The translations under genes were made by a program, and so were the position numbers. Under the pieces are notes generated by a model that worked only from the letters and a program-made list of their open reading frames with translations, searched no databases and was not told the DNA's origin. DNA of 64,000 nt. Source: an uncultured Chlamydiae bacterium (lineage in GTDB: Bacteria > Chlamydiota > Chlamydiia > Chlamydiales > 2-12-FULL-49-11). Positions 37,196 to 44,319 of the stretch are shown one piece after another. The stretch is from positions 53,048-117,047 of the forward strand of contig CALKUQ010000041.1 of NCBI GenBank assembly GCA_937996705.1, written 5' to 3'. The stretch's first letter is position 1. Every line of letters begins with the position of its first letter.

Positions 37196-37235
37196 GTATT
37201 TATCAAATTCAAACCCGTAACTCAACTTAATAAGC

Positions 37236-39617
37236 TTATAATTGACGTAGCCCTAAAAACTTCTCCTCGCCGGTCAAAAAACCGAGTTTACACAAAATTT
37301 CAGCAAGCCCTTCGTCTGTAATTAATCCAGTAGCCTCTTCTCTGTATTTACTATTGAATTTTTCTAGTGCAAGCTCTTCCATTTGAGATTGTTTCATTTG
37401 TTCAAAGGCGGCTAACAATTCAACTGGAGTTTTTGCAGAAACCTCTCCTCTAGGAATCTTTGTTGAAACACTGACACTGATTTGATACCAAGCCAATTCC
37501 CTATCTCTTTCATGCTCTTTGATTAGTTCTATAAATTCTTTTCTTATCTCATCCAATTTTTCTTTAAATTGATAGGGATCGGCAAAGCCTTTAAACATTT
37601 CCGTATTAATAAATATTGCCAAAGCCTCTTGCAAAGCGCTCCCATCAACTCTATAAGCGTCAGAAAAAGATTTAACAAGGGCTGCAACCTTATATTTTTC
37701 TAAAAAAGCATCTCTTACCTTTTTATCTGTCCATTTGATGTCACTTAAATGGTCGTCTAACACCTCGTAGGGCAAATAATCTTTTACGATGAATCTAATC
37801 CGATTTAGGTCATGCACATTTAACACTCTATGTTCAGATTTGGCATAGTCTTGGTGAATTTCACCAATTATTTCCTCTGTAAATTTTTTTATCGCAATGG
37901 CTACCATTATTTTTGGGGAAGCGTCACTATACACAACTAAATTAGAATGCATTTGTTCTAACTGAGCTTGCCAGCCACCCCCACAAACCCCAAACATTTC
38001 GATAAGTTGGTCCTTGCTTGGACTATCTTTTTTAGGATCTGGATCAATGACATTACTTAATTTACAAATCAATAGGTTAATATGAGCATACCAAGCATCG
38101 AGAATTTCTCTGTGCTCTTCAGGAGGTGTTCCTAAAAAAGGCTTACGGTGTAACAGTCTATCATACCCTTGATCAATCACAGCCAACTCCCTCTCTCTTT
38201 TACCAACTGCAAACGCGATCTCTTCTTGTGACCCCGAACGACTTGTTATATTTGCCTCTAATCTACTAAAAGTAAACTCTATATGCTCTTTTAGTGTAGT
38301 GAATAAACTCTCAACACTCTCCCCCTCTTTAGAAATTTTTACATAGGTTGTTAATTCCCTAGAAATTTCCTCCAACGTTCTAATTGTAAAAAACTTTGAT
38401 TTATACCTATCGGGAACAACAGCTAATAACTGTAAATTTGAGCTAATTAAATTTTTCAAAGGTAGATCAAGATGCAAAAAAGAACTCCGATCTAAGCGAA
38501 ATATTTCTTGCACTAATTCAAAAGGCTCCTCTGATGGAAAAATTTGTGGTGTGAAGTTAGGAAACCTAGTTACAAATTTAACATACATTTCTACGGTTCT
38601 ATATTTCTGAGGGATGTCTATGAAAAAATTTCTACAAACATGTATTCGAGGATTAGGATTTTGTACAGCTCTATAACAAATTTCATAAGTCCTATATTTC
38701 ATAGGAATGATCCTAAGACAATTAGGATTGGATCCAACTGCAGCTAAATACATCTCTTCATTCCTAAACTTTGTAGGGACATCGGCAAGAATTCCCCCAT
38801 CCCTTTTTGCCATCTCTAAGCAAAATTCATAGGTTCGAAATTCAAGAGGTATAAATTTGAATAATTTGACATTTTTTGTTAAAACTAGATCGCAAAGCTC
38901 TTTTGTTTTTAAAATCTCAGGAAAATACATAAATGCAGAGTGAGACTCGTCTAAAGCAAGATAACATATCTCTTTATCCCTTAAACTCTCATCGACGTAG
39001 TTTAGATTAACCCCTCGGCGAATCACCATATATTTGCATACATTTCGAATTTTTCTAGAAATTAGATGAGTCCGAAAAGCTAGAGGATCCACTTGAACTG
39101 CTGCAAGACAAAGAGTTTCCGTGCATTTCTCAGGAGGAATTTCGCATAATCGAATTTTCTTTTTAAGAACCTCTTCTAAAAGCCCCACATCGGCTATATA
39201 GGTTTCTATTACTTCTTTTAACTTAACACAACTCTTTGAGAGAGCTATCAGTGCTTTTCCAATAGAATACCCATTTTGATTACTCATGCTTACGATTTGA
39301 AACAATCGATCTACTGCAACTTCGTAAACTGCCTTAGACAACTTTAAAAGCTCAGATTTGGTTTGATCAAACGACATCCCCTCTAATTCAGATGATGGAG
39401 AAACAAAGAGGCCACCACTCTCCTCAAAACCAAGCATAGGCCTCTTACGAACCACCCCCTCGCACTCGTCTTCGATTTCAAACAATCGGTGCTTTCTCGC
39501 AACTCGGCTAGGAGGTGATCCAGAAGCTCCACTTCCTCCCCCTCCCGAACACCCTCCGAAATTTTCCAAAACTCTGCTAAAAAGCTCTTGTTCTGATAAT
39601 CCTACGCCTGATGTCAT
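37236..39617 (-). CDS. Large repeat protein with DUF4116-like repeats
   Basis: The 793-residue protein has at least six consecutive ~32-residue helical repeats between about residues 165 and 370. Each contains a P-x2-[FY]R-[TN]-xE-[ILM]-C/Y-xxA pattern (IPLEFRTYEFCLEMA, VPTKFRNEEMYLAAV, IPMKYRTYEICYRAV), the pattern of DUF4116 repeats seen in large proteins of protists and their symbionts. A glycine/serine-rich stretch (about 20-34) precedes, and the C-terminal half is helical with no motif I know. No signal peptide or membrane segment. GGAG lies about 8 bases before the ATG. An effector or scaffold role is guessed from the repeat type only. Confidence 0.75.
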   Translation of the reverse strand: MTSGVGLSEQELFSRVLENFGGCSGGGGSGASGSPPSRVARKHRLFEIEDECEGVVRKRPMLGFEESGGLFVSPSSELEGMSFDQTKSELLKLSKAVYEVAVDRLFQIVSMSNQNGYSIGKALIALSKSCVKLKEVIETYIADVGLLEEVLKKKIRLCEIPPEKCTETLCLAAVQVDPLAFRTHLISRKIRNVCKYMVIRRGVNLNYVDESLRDKEICYLALDESHSAFMYFPEILKTKELCDLVLTKNVKLFKFIPLEFRTYEFCLEMAKRDGGILADVPTKFRNEEMYLAAVGSNPNCLRIIPMKYRTYEICYRAVQNPNPRIHVCRNFFIDIPQKYRTVEMYVKFVTRFPNFTPQIFPSEEPFELVQEIFRLDRSSFLHLDLPLKNLISSNLQLLAVVPDRYKSKFFTIRTLEEISRELTTYVKISKEGESVESLFTTLKEHIEFTFSRLEANITSRSGSQEEIAFAVGKRERELAVIDQGYDRLLHRKPFLGTPPEEHREILDAWYAHINLLICKLSNVIDPDPKKDSPSKDQLIEMFGVCGGGWQAQLEQMHSNLVVYSDASPKIMVAIAIKKFTEEIIGEIHQDYAKSEHRVLNVHDLNRIRFIVKDYLPYEVLDDHLSDIKWTDKKVRDAFLEKYKVAALVKSFSDAYRVDGSALQEALAIFINTEMFKGFADPYQFKEKLDEIRKEFIELIKEHERDRELAWYQISVSVSTKIPRGEVSAKTPVELLAAFEQMKQSQMEELALEKFNSKYREEATGLITDEGLAEILCKLGFLTGEEKFLGLRQL

Positions 39618-39645
39618 TTTCCATCTCCGATACTATAATATTATT

Positions 39646-39666
39646 GACTCTCCGATTTGGAGGGTC
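39646..39666 (-). other. Small hairpin upstream of the DUF4116-like gene
   Basis: An 8-base stem with one G-T pair (GACTCTCC with GGAGGGTC) and a 5-base loop, between the lysS stop and the next start. No T-run follows on the minus strand, so a terminator role is weak. Confidence 0.3.
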
Positions 39667-39727
39667 TATTTTACGATAATCGGGAAAAAAAACAATTTAA
39701 TTTTTAATTTGATGAAACTAAAAAAGA

Positions 39728-41323
39728 CTAACTCGGAAGCTCAGCTGCTTTACCATCAGCTTGTTTCATAAGGGGAAAGTAGACTACATCTCTTATAGAA
39801 CTTTCTCCGGAAAACAGCATTACAAGACGGTCAATACCAATTCCAAGTCCCCCGCAGGGTGGCATTCCTTGGCAAATTGCCTCGAGAAATTCTTCATCGA
39901 TTGGATTTGCTTCTGCATCTCCCGCTTGAAGAAGTCGGTCTTGAGCTTCCAGAAGGTTTCTCTGAAGAATCGGATCATTAAGTTCTGTGTATGCATTACA
40001 AATCTCATAGCCAAGGACAAATCCCTCAAATCGTTCTACAATCCCTTTCTTGGCAAGCTCTGGATCTCTGTGAAGTTTACAAAGGGGAGTTGTCTCTATA
40101 GGGTGATCTATGATGAAATGGGGCTGAATCAAATGGTGCTCTACAAACTCTTCAAACATCTTAGCTATTAAAATGCCCCGCGGCATTTTTTTAACTTCAG
40201 CGGGATCAAACGACTCGGTGTCGATAAGAATCTTTCGAATTTCTTCGTCAGAAAGTGCATCTACATCGATTTCACCATACTTTTTAATACTATCAATCAT
40301 GGAAATTCGAATCCAGGGGGTTTGCACATCGATCTCGTGTTCATTTCCCTTTTTATCTCTACGGAATCCTATTTTTGTAGTCCCAAAAAGTTCTTTTGCT
40401 AAAAATTCGTAAAGTTGCTCGGTAAAGCGCATCACATCATTATAATCCCAGTACGAAGCATAACACTCAACCATTGTGAATTCAGGATTATGAGTGGCAT
40501 CAATCCCCTCATTTCTAAAAACCTTACCAATTTCATAAACTCGGGAGAGGCCCCCTATGATCAATTTCTTTAAAGAAATTTCGAGGGAAATCCTTAAAAA
40601 CATCTCCATATGCAACGCATTTAAAGTAGTAATAAAAGGGGCTGCCTGCGCTCCTCCATAAACCCTCTCGAGTATAGGAGTCTCAACTTCCATGAATTCT
40701 GCTTTTGCAAAATAGCTCCGAATGTGAGCCAAAATCTTACTTCTTAATTTAAACGTCTCCATAACTTCAGGATTCGCAATTAAGTCTACCCATCTTTTAC
40801 GGTATCTTGTCTCTTTATTTTCTAATCCACTATGCTTATCGGGCAGAGGCAACAAAGACTTGCAAAGCATCGTTACTTCAGTCGCATAGACAGTGAGCTC
40901 CCCTTTATGCGTCCGGAATAAATGCCCTTCAACGCCTATGATATCACCCATGTCCAGCTTTTTTTCACAAAATTTGTGCGAAGAGAGCTCCTTCCCTTCA
41001 GCTAAACCTTTCACTCTCGTATGGTCTCGATTAAACAAAACCTGAATCCTTGAACTTCCTTCCTGAACTTGGGCGAAAATGTTTTTCCCCATGGACCTAT
41101 GCAACACTAATCGTCCTGCAACAGAAACGAAGTCTGTCTTTTTAGCTTCCGCATCCTCAAAACCTGCAAGCTCCTGATCTTTGTAGAGAGATAAAACTGT
41201 TTCTATCTCGTGGGTAGGACAAAATGTCGGGGGATAGGGATCAATACCCAGAGACTTAATTTCCCCTAGTTTCTCAAGACGATTTTGATACTCTTCAAAC
41301 AAAAAATATTCAGGATTACTCAT
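39728..41323 (-). CDS. lysS: Lysyl-tRNA synthetase (class II)
   Basis: The 531-residue enzyme has an N-terminal OB-fold anticodon domain (about 50-175) and the class II core: motif 1 VETPILERVYGGAQAAPF, motif 2 FRNEGIDATHNPEFTMVECYA, motif 3 GLGIGIDRLVMLF. Start at ATG 41323 (MSNPEYFLFEEYQNRL); a TTG at 41341 would add six residues. In Chlamydia lysS and cysS are adjacent; here an Inc-like gene in the opposite direction separates them. Confidence 0.97.
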   Translation of the reverse strand: MSNPEYFLFEEYQNRLEKLGEIKSLGIDPYPPTFCPTHEIETVLSLYKDQELAGFEDAEAKKTDFVSVAGRLVLHRSMGKNIFAQVQEGSSRIQVLFNRDHTRVKGLAEGKELSSHKFCEKKLDMGDIIGVEGHLFRTHKGELTVYATEVTMLCKSLLPLPDKHSGLENKETRYRKRWVDLIANPEVMETFKLRSKILAHIRSYFAKAEFMEVETPILERVYGGAQAAPFITTLNALHMEMFLRISLEISLKKLIIGGLSRVYEIGKVFRNEGIDATHNPEFTMVECYASYWDYNDVMRFTEQLYEFLAKELFGTTKIGFRRDKKGNEHEIDVQTPWIRISMIDSIKKYGEIDVDALSDEEIRKILIDTESFDPAEVKKMPRGILIAKMFEEFVEHHLIQPHFIIDHPIETTPLCKLHRDPELAKKGIVERFEGFVLGYEICNAYTELNDPILQRNLLEAQDRLLQAGDAEANPIDEEFLEAICQGMPPCGGLGIGIDRLVMLFSGESSIRDVVYFPLMKQADGKAAELPS

Positions 41324-41466
41324 AGCTTGCCATTCTATCAAACCCCCTCATTTTCGTATAGACCAAAACCGTTTCCTACCCTATTGAAAACCTCTAAAAG
41401 AGGCACACCCATTTTTTAACCCCCTCGTTTTCAAACAGGAACTCAAATTAAAAATAAAACATACAA

Positions 41467-41495
41467 TTGATTTACTAATTAAATTTCTCTATAAT
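41467..41495 (+). promoter_or_regulatory. Near-consensus promoter of the Inc-like kinase gene
   Basis: TTGATT (41467-41472) and a perfect TATAAT (41490-41495) are 17 bases apart. An AGGAG ribosome site follows at about 41511-41515. Confidence 0.65.
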
Positions 41496-41527
41496 TATCT
41501 TAAATATTCTCAGGAGTATCTTTTATA

Positions 41528-42850
41528 ATGGTTACCCCTACATCCCCTTTTGTCCCAGGTAGACCCCAACCTCTATCTCCTTTAGCCCGGCAAGAGAAAA
41601 AACTATTTTTTGAATCTCGGAAAATTGCAGCTTCTGTGCTTTTGATCTTTGCCCTTATTACAGCAGCTGTAGCAACCCAAATATGGCCTATTCTATTTCT
41701 TGCACTACCCCTCATAGGCTGTTCAAGTTTTTATAAAAAAATACCCATCCCAATCCTTCAAACCGTTGCAACTCCTCCAGCCGCCACTCCTCCAGCCGCC
41801 ACTCCTCCAGCCGCCACTCCTCCTGCCGCCACTCCTCCTGCTGCCACTCCTCCTGCTGCCACTCCTCCTGCTGCCACTCCTCCTGCTGCCACTCCATTGC
41901 AAGAATCACCCTCAATTTCACCACCCCGTACCCCATCACCACCCCCCTCCCACTCCCCGTCGGAGGAGAGAGCACCAACGCCTCCTCCCCCACTAGCTGG
42001 TGCTGGTGCTGGTGCTGGTGCTGGTGCTGGTGCTGGTGCTGGTGCTGGCGCTGGCGCTGGGAGTGCCTCTAACCCACTAATAGAGGGAGAAAGTTCACTC
42101 CCTTCTTTATCTGAGACGCTAGATGAAGCTACGCACAGTACAATCTGGGCCCTAGAGAGCTATTTAAAAGATGTCGCCACATTTGAACCTATTGATGCTG
42201 GAAAACATAAAATGGTCTATCGACTTCAAAACTCCCCTTGGGTTATAAAATTTAAAAAAAGTTCTTCCGCTCAAACCCTTAGCAAGCATGATCTAACGTA
42301 TTATACTTTAAGCAGACAATTTGGCCTGTTTGTCGTCCCTTACATTCGATTAATTGATCCCACATCTGCTGAGGGAGAAATTATTCGAGCACATCAAAAT
42401 AATGGATTCATCCCGATATGTCTGCAACGGTATATAACTAAGTCGCATTATGCAGCACTCGATATAATTCATGCCCAAAAAACGATTTTATTAAATTGGA
42501 TCGCAGGAAGACGCGATTCAAAAGCGGCAAATAGCATCATAGATAGCGAAGGCAAAGTTTGGGATATTGATAACGACCTACTTTTTGATAAGCTTTCTGA
42601 GATTTGCAGGAGCCATTTTATTCTAGAAACTATAGGTGATACACCATTTGATAGAGCTCTACTTGAGCAAATCTTATCTTTTCCCGAATCTATCAAACTA
42701 AACTCTGACCTCTACACAAACGGCGATCATCGAATTATATTTGAGAGTATAATTGAGCAAAATCTCCGTCTAATAAAAGAGGCGATTCGTAAGCACCCCC
42801 TTGATGAAATTACTCCAAATGTATTAATCGCCGATTTCACCTCTACCTAA
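41528..42850 (+). CDS. Inc-like membrane protein with repeat linkers and kinase-like C-terminus
   Basis: This 440-residue protein is built in blocks. Residues about 32-68 form two closely spaced hydrophobic helices, as in Inc proteins. Residues 82-121 are eight copies of TPPAA. A Ser/Pro-rich stretch follows, then 157-178 is eleven Ala-Gly pairs. From about 200 on lies a globular domain with DAGKHKMVYRL and WVIKFKK (K241 a possible ATP lysine) and GRRDSKAANSIIDSEGKVWDIDND (D330, N335, D348). The D-x4-N plus I-D pattern matches the catalytic and metal-binding loops of PI3K/actin-fragmin-kinase/HipA-like kinases. A strong promoter and AGGAG support the start. I infer a protein anchored in the inclusion membrane with a kinase-like domain facing the host cytosol on an extendable linker. 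The kinase assignment is by eye. Confidence 0.7.
   Translation: MVTPTSPFVPGRPQPLSPLARQEKKLFFESRKIAASVLLIFALITAAVATQIWPILFLALPLIGCSSFYKKIPIPILQTVATPPAATPPAATPPAATPPAATPPAATPPAATPPAATPPAATPLQESPSISPPRTPSPPPSHSPSEERAPTPPPPLAGAGAGAGAGAGAGAGAGAGAGSASNPLIEGESSLPSLSETLDEATHSTIWALESYLKDVATFEPIDAGKHKMVYRLQNSPWVIKFKKSSSAQTLSKHDLTYYTLSRQFGLFVVPYIRLIDPTSAEGEIIRAHQNNGFIPICLQRYITKSHYAALDIIHAQKTILLNWIAGRRDSKAANSIIDSEGKVWDIDNDLLFDKLSEICRSHFILETIGDTPFDRALLEQILSFPESIKLNSDLYTNGDHRIIFESIIEQNLRLIKEAIRKHPLDEITPNVLIADFTST
41771..41890 (+). repeat. 15-base tandem repeat, 8 units (TPPAA)
   Basis: Eight units of ACTCCTCC(A/T)GC(C/T)GCC. Three identical 5' units end AGCCGCC, one is mixed (TGCCGCC) and four 3' units end TGCTGCC, a gradient that suggests growth by duplication from both ends. 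Units are a multiple of three, so copy changes keep the frame. Confidence 0.95.
41996..42061 (+). repeat. 6-base tandem repeat, 11 units (Ala-Gly)
   Basis: Eleven GCTGGN units, mostly GCTGGT with the last three GCTGGC/GCTGGC/GCTGGG. It encodes a flexible Ala-Gly linker in frame; length changes by slippage would not break the gene. Confidence 0.95.
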
Positions 42851-42891
42851 CTCCTATTAGACAAAAGATAGCAGTTGAGATAGCTTAAACA

Positions 42892-42911
42892 TGGGGTCGG
42901 ACCTGACCCCA
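42892..42911. other. Hairpin downstream of cysS
   Basis: TGGGGTC (42892-42898) pairs with GACCCCA (42905-42911) around a 6-base loop, between the convergent Inc-like kinase gene and cysS. It is symmetric in both directions and may terminate either. The TGGGGTC-GGACC core also resembles palindromes near the ends of some short mobile repeats; no second copy is in the window. Confidence 0.45.
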
Positions 42912-42917
42912 AAATTT

Positions 42918-44318
42918 CTATTTCTTTTTAAGGAGATATCCAGAGGGAATATCTTCTATGATATATCCAGCAGCATCAATTTCAGATCTAATAAGATCTG
43001 ATTGTTTCCAATCTTTTTCCTGACGGGCCAAAAGACGTTTTTTTGCCATCTCTTCAATTTCTAGAGGGATTACTTTTTCCTCTTGATAGAGAAATCCTAA
43101 AACAGCGTCCCATTCCTTAAGCAACCCTAAAATTTGATCAGATTGCCTTTTTCCAATTTTCCCAGAATCTGAGTAAGAATTCATTTTTCGAATAAAGTCA
43201 AAAAGAACGGCTAACCCAGCTGAAATATTAAGATCTTCTCCAATACTCTGTTTAAAACTTTCTCGGACCTCTGAAATCTCAGCTAAAACATCACCCAAAA
43301 CTTCCTCTTTAAAGCATGTAAGCCTGGCAATAAAATCATCGATTCGTTTTAGACTTTGCCTTGCACTCTCAAGCCCTTCAAAAGTAAAATTAAGCTGAGT
43401 TCTATAGTGTGTGCAAAGTAGCATGTACCTCACTTCTCTACCACTATACCCTTTATTAAGAAGATCTCTGAGTGTAAAGAAATTTCCTAAACTTTTAGAC
43501 ATCTTCTTTCCATCTACAAGCAAATGTTCGGTATGCATCCAATATCGCGAAAACGTTTTTCCTGTGCAACCTTCTGATTGAGCGATCTCATTTTCATGAT
43601 GAGGGAACATGTTATCCACCCCTCCCATATGGAGATCGAGAGTTTCCCCAAGGTAACGAATCGCCATTGCAGAACATTCAATATGCCAACCAGGACGACC
43701 TTTTCCCCAAGGAGAGTCCCAAAAAATATCCCCATCTTTTTCTGGCTCATAAGCTTTCCAAAGGGCAAAATCGCTCACGCTCTCCTTTTCATATTCATCA
43801 TTACTTACTCTCTGCGATGCCCCCTCTTTGAGTTCGCTTAAATTTAAATGGGACAAAGCTCCGTAATGGGGAAATTTAGAGATTCTAAAGAAAACATTCC
43901 CGTCTTCTGTCCTATAGGCAATCCCCTTTTGAATCAGAGTTTGAATCATCTGGATCATATCAGGAATGTGATCGGTTGCAGCTGGGTATTTTTCGGCTTT
44001 TTCTATCTTTAAAGTTTGCAAATCTTCAAAAAATGCATCCCTATAAATATTTGTAAACTCACTCAAGGCTACTTTTTTAGCAAGCGCTCCTCGAATGGTC
44101 TTATCATCAATATCGGTCAAGTTCATCACTTGATAGACATTCATCCCAAAAAAACGGATTACCCTTCTTAAAAAATCTTCAAAAGCATAGGTACGCAAAT
44201 TTCCAATATGGGGGAAATTATATACCGTAGGTCCGCAGGTATACATTTTAATCGTCTTACCATCGGCTGGTTTTAGCTCTACAATCTCTCGTGTTTTTGT
44301 ATCGAAAATCCTCAACAT
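42918..44318 (-). CDS. cysS: Cysteinyl-tRNA synthetase
   Basis: The 466-residue class I synthetase has the zinc cysteine in TCGPTVYNFPHIGN (HIGN at 37-40 in place of HIGH), the GWHIECSAMA zinc/editing block, the HHENEIAQSE block and KMSKS (about 271-275). It begins 1 base after the aas stop, so the two are one transcript. Confidence 0.97.
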   Translation of the reverse strand: MLRIFDTKTREIVELKPADGKTIKMYTCGPTVYNFPHIGNLRTYAFEDFLRRVIRFFGMNVYQVMNLTDIDDKTIRGALAKKVALSEFTNIYRDAFFEDLQTLKIEKAEKYPAATDHIPDMIQMIQTLIQKGIAYRTEDGNVFFRISKFPHYGALSHLNLSELKEGASQRVSNDEYEKESVSDFALWKAYEPEKDGDIFWDSPWGKGRPGWHIECSAMAIRYLGETLDLHMGGVDNMFPHHENEIAQSEGCTGKTFSRYWMHTEHLLVDGKKMSKSLGNFFTLRDLLNKGYSGREVRYMLLCTHYRTQLNFTFEGLESARQSLKRIDDFIARLTCFKEEVLGDVLAEISEVRESFKQSIGEDLNISAGLAVLFDFIRKMNSYSDSGKIGKRQSDQILGLLKEWDAVLGFLYQEEKVIPLEIEEMAKKRLLARQEKDWKQSDLIRSEIDAAGYIIEDIPSGYLLKKK

Positions 44319-44319
44319 A

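Noticed and set aside
41771..41890. CRISPR-like array
   Set aside because: Units are directly adjacent without spacers, in frame and within a gene.
41712..41996. Frames rich in repeated QQEEW or LLPPL residues on both strands
   Set aside because: They are out-of-frame readings of the tandem repeats within the Inc-like kinase gene.
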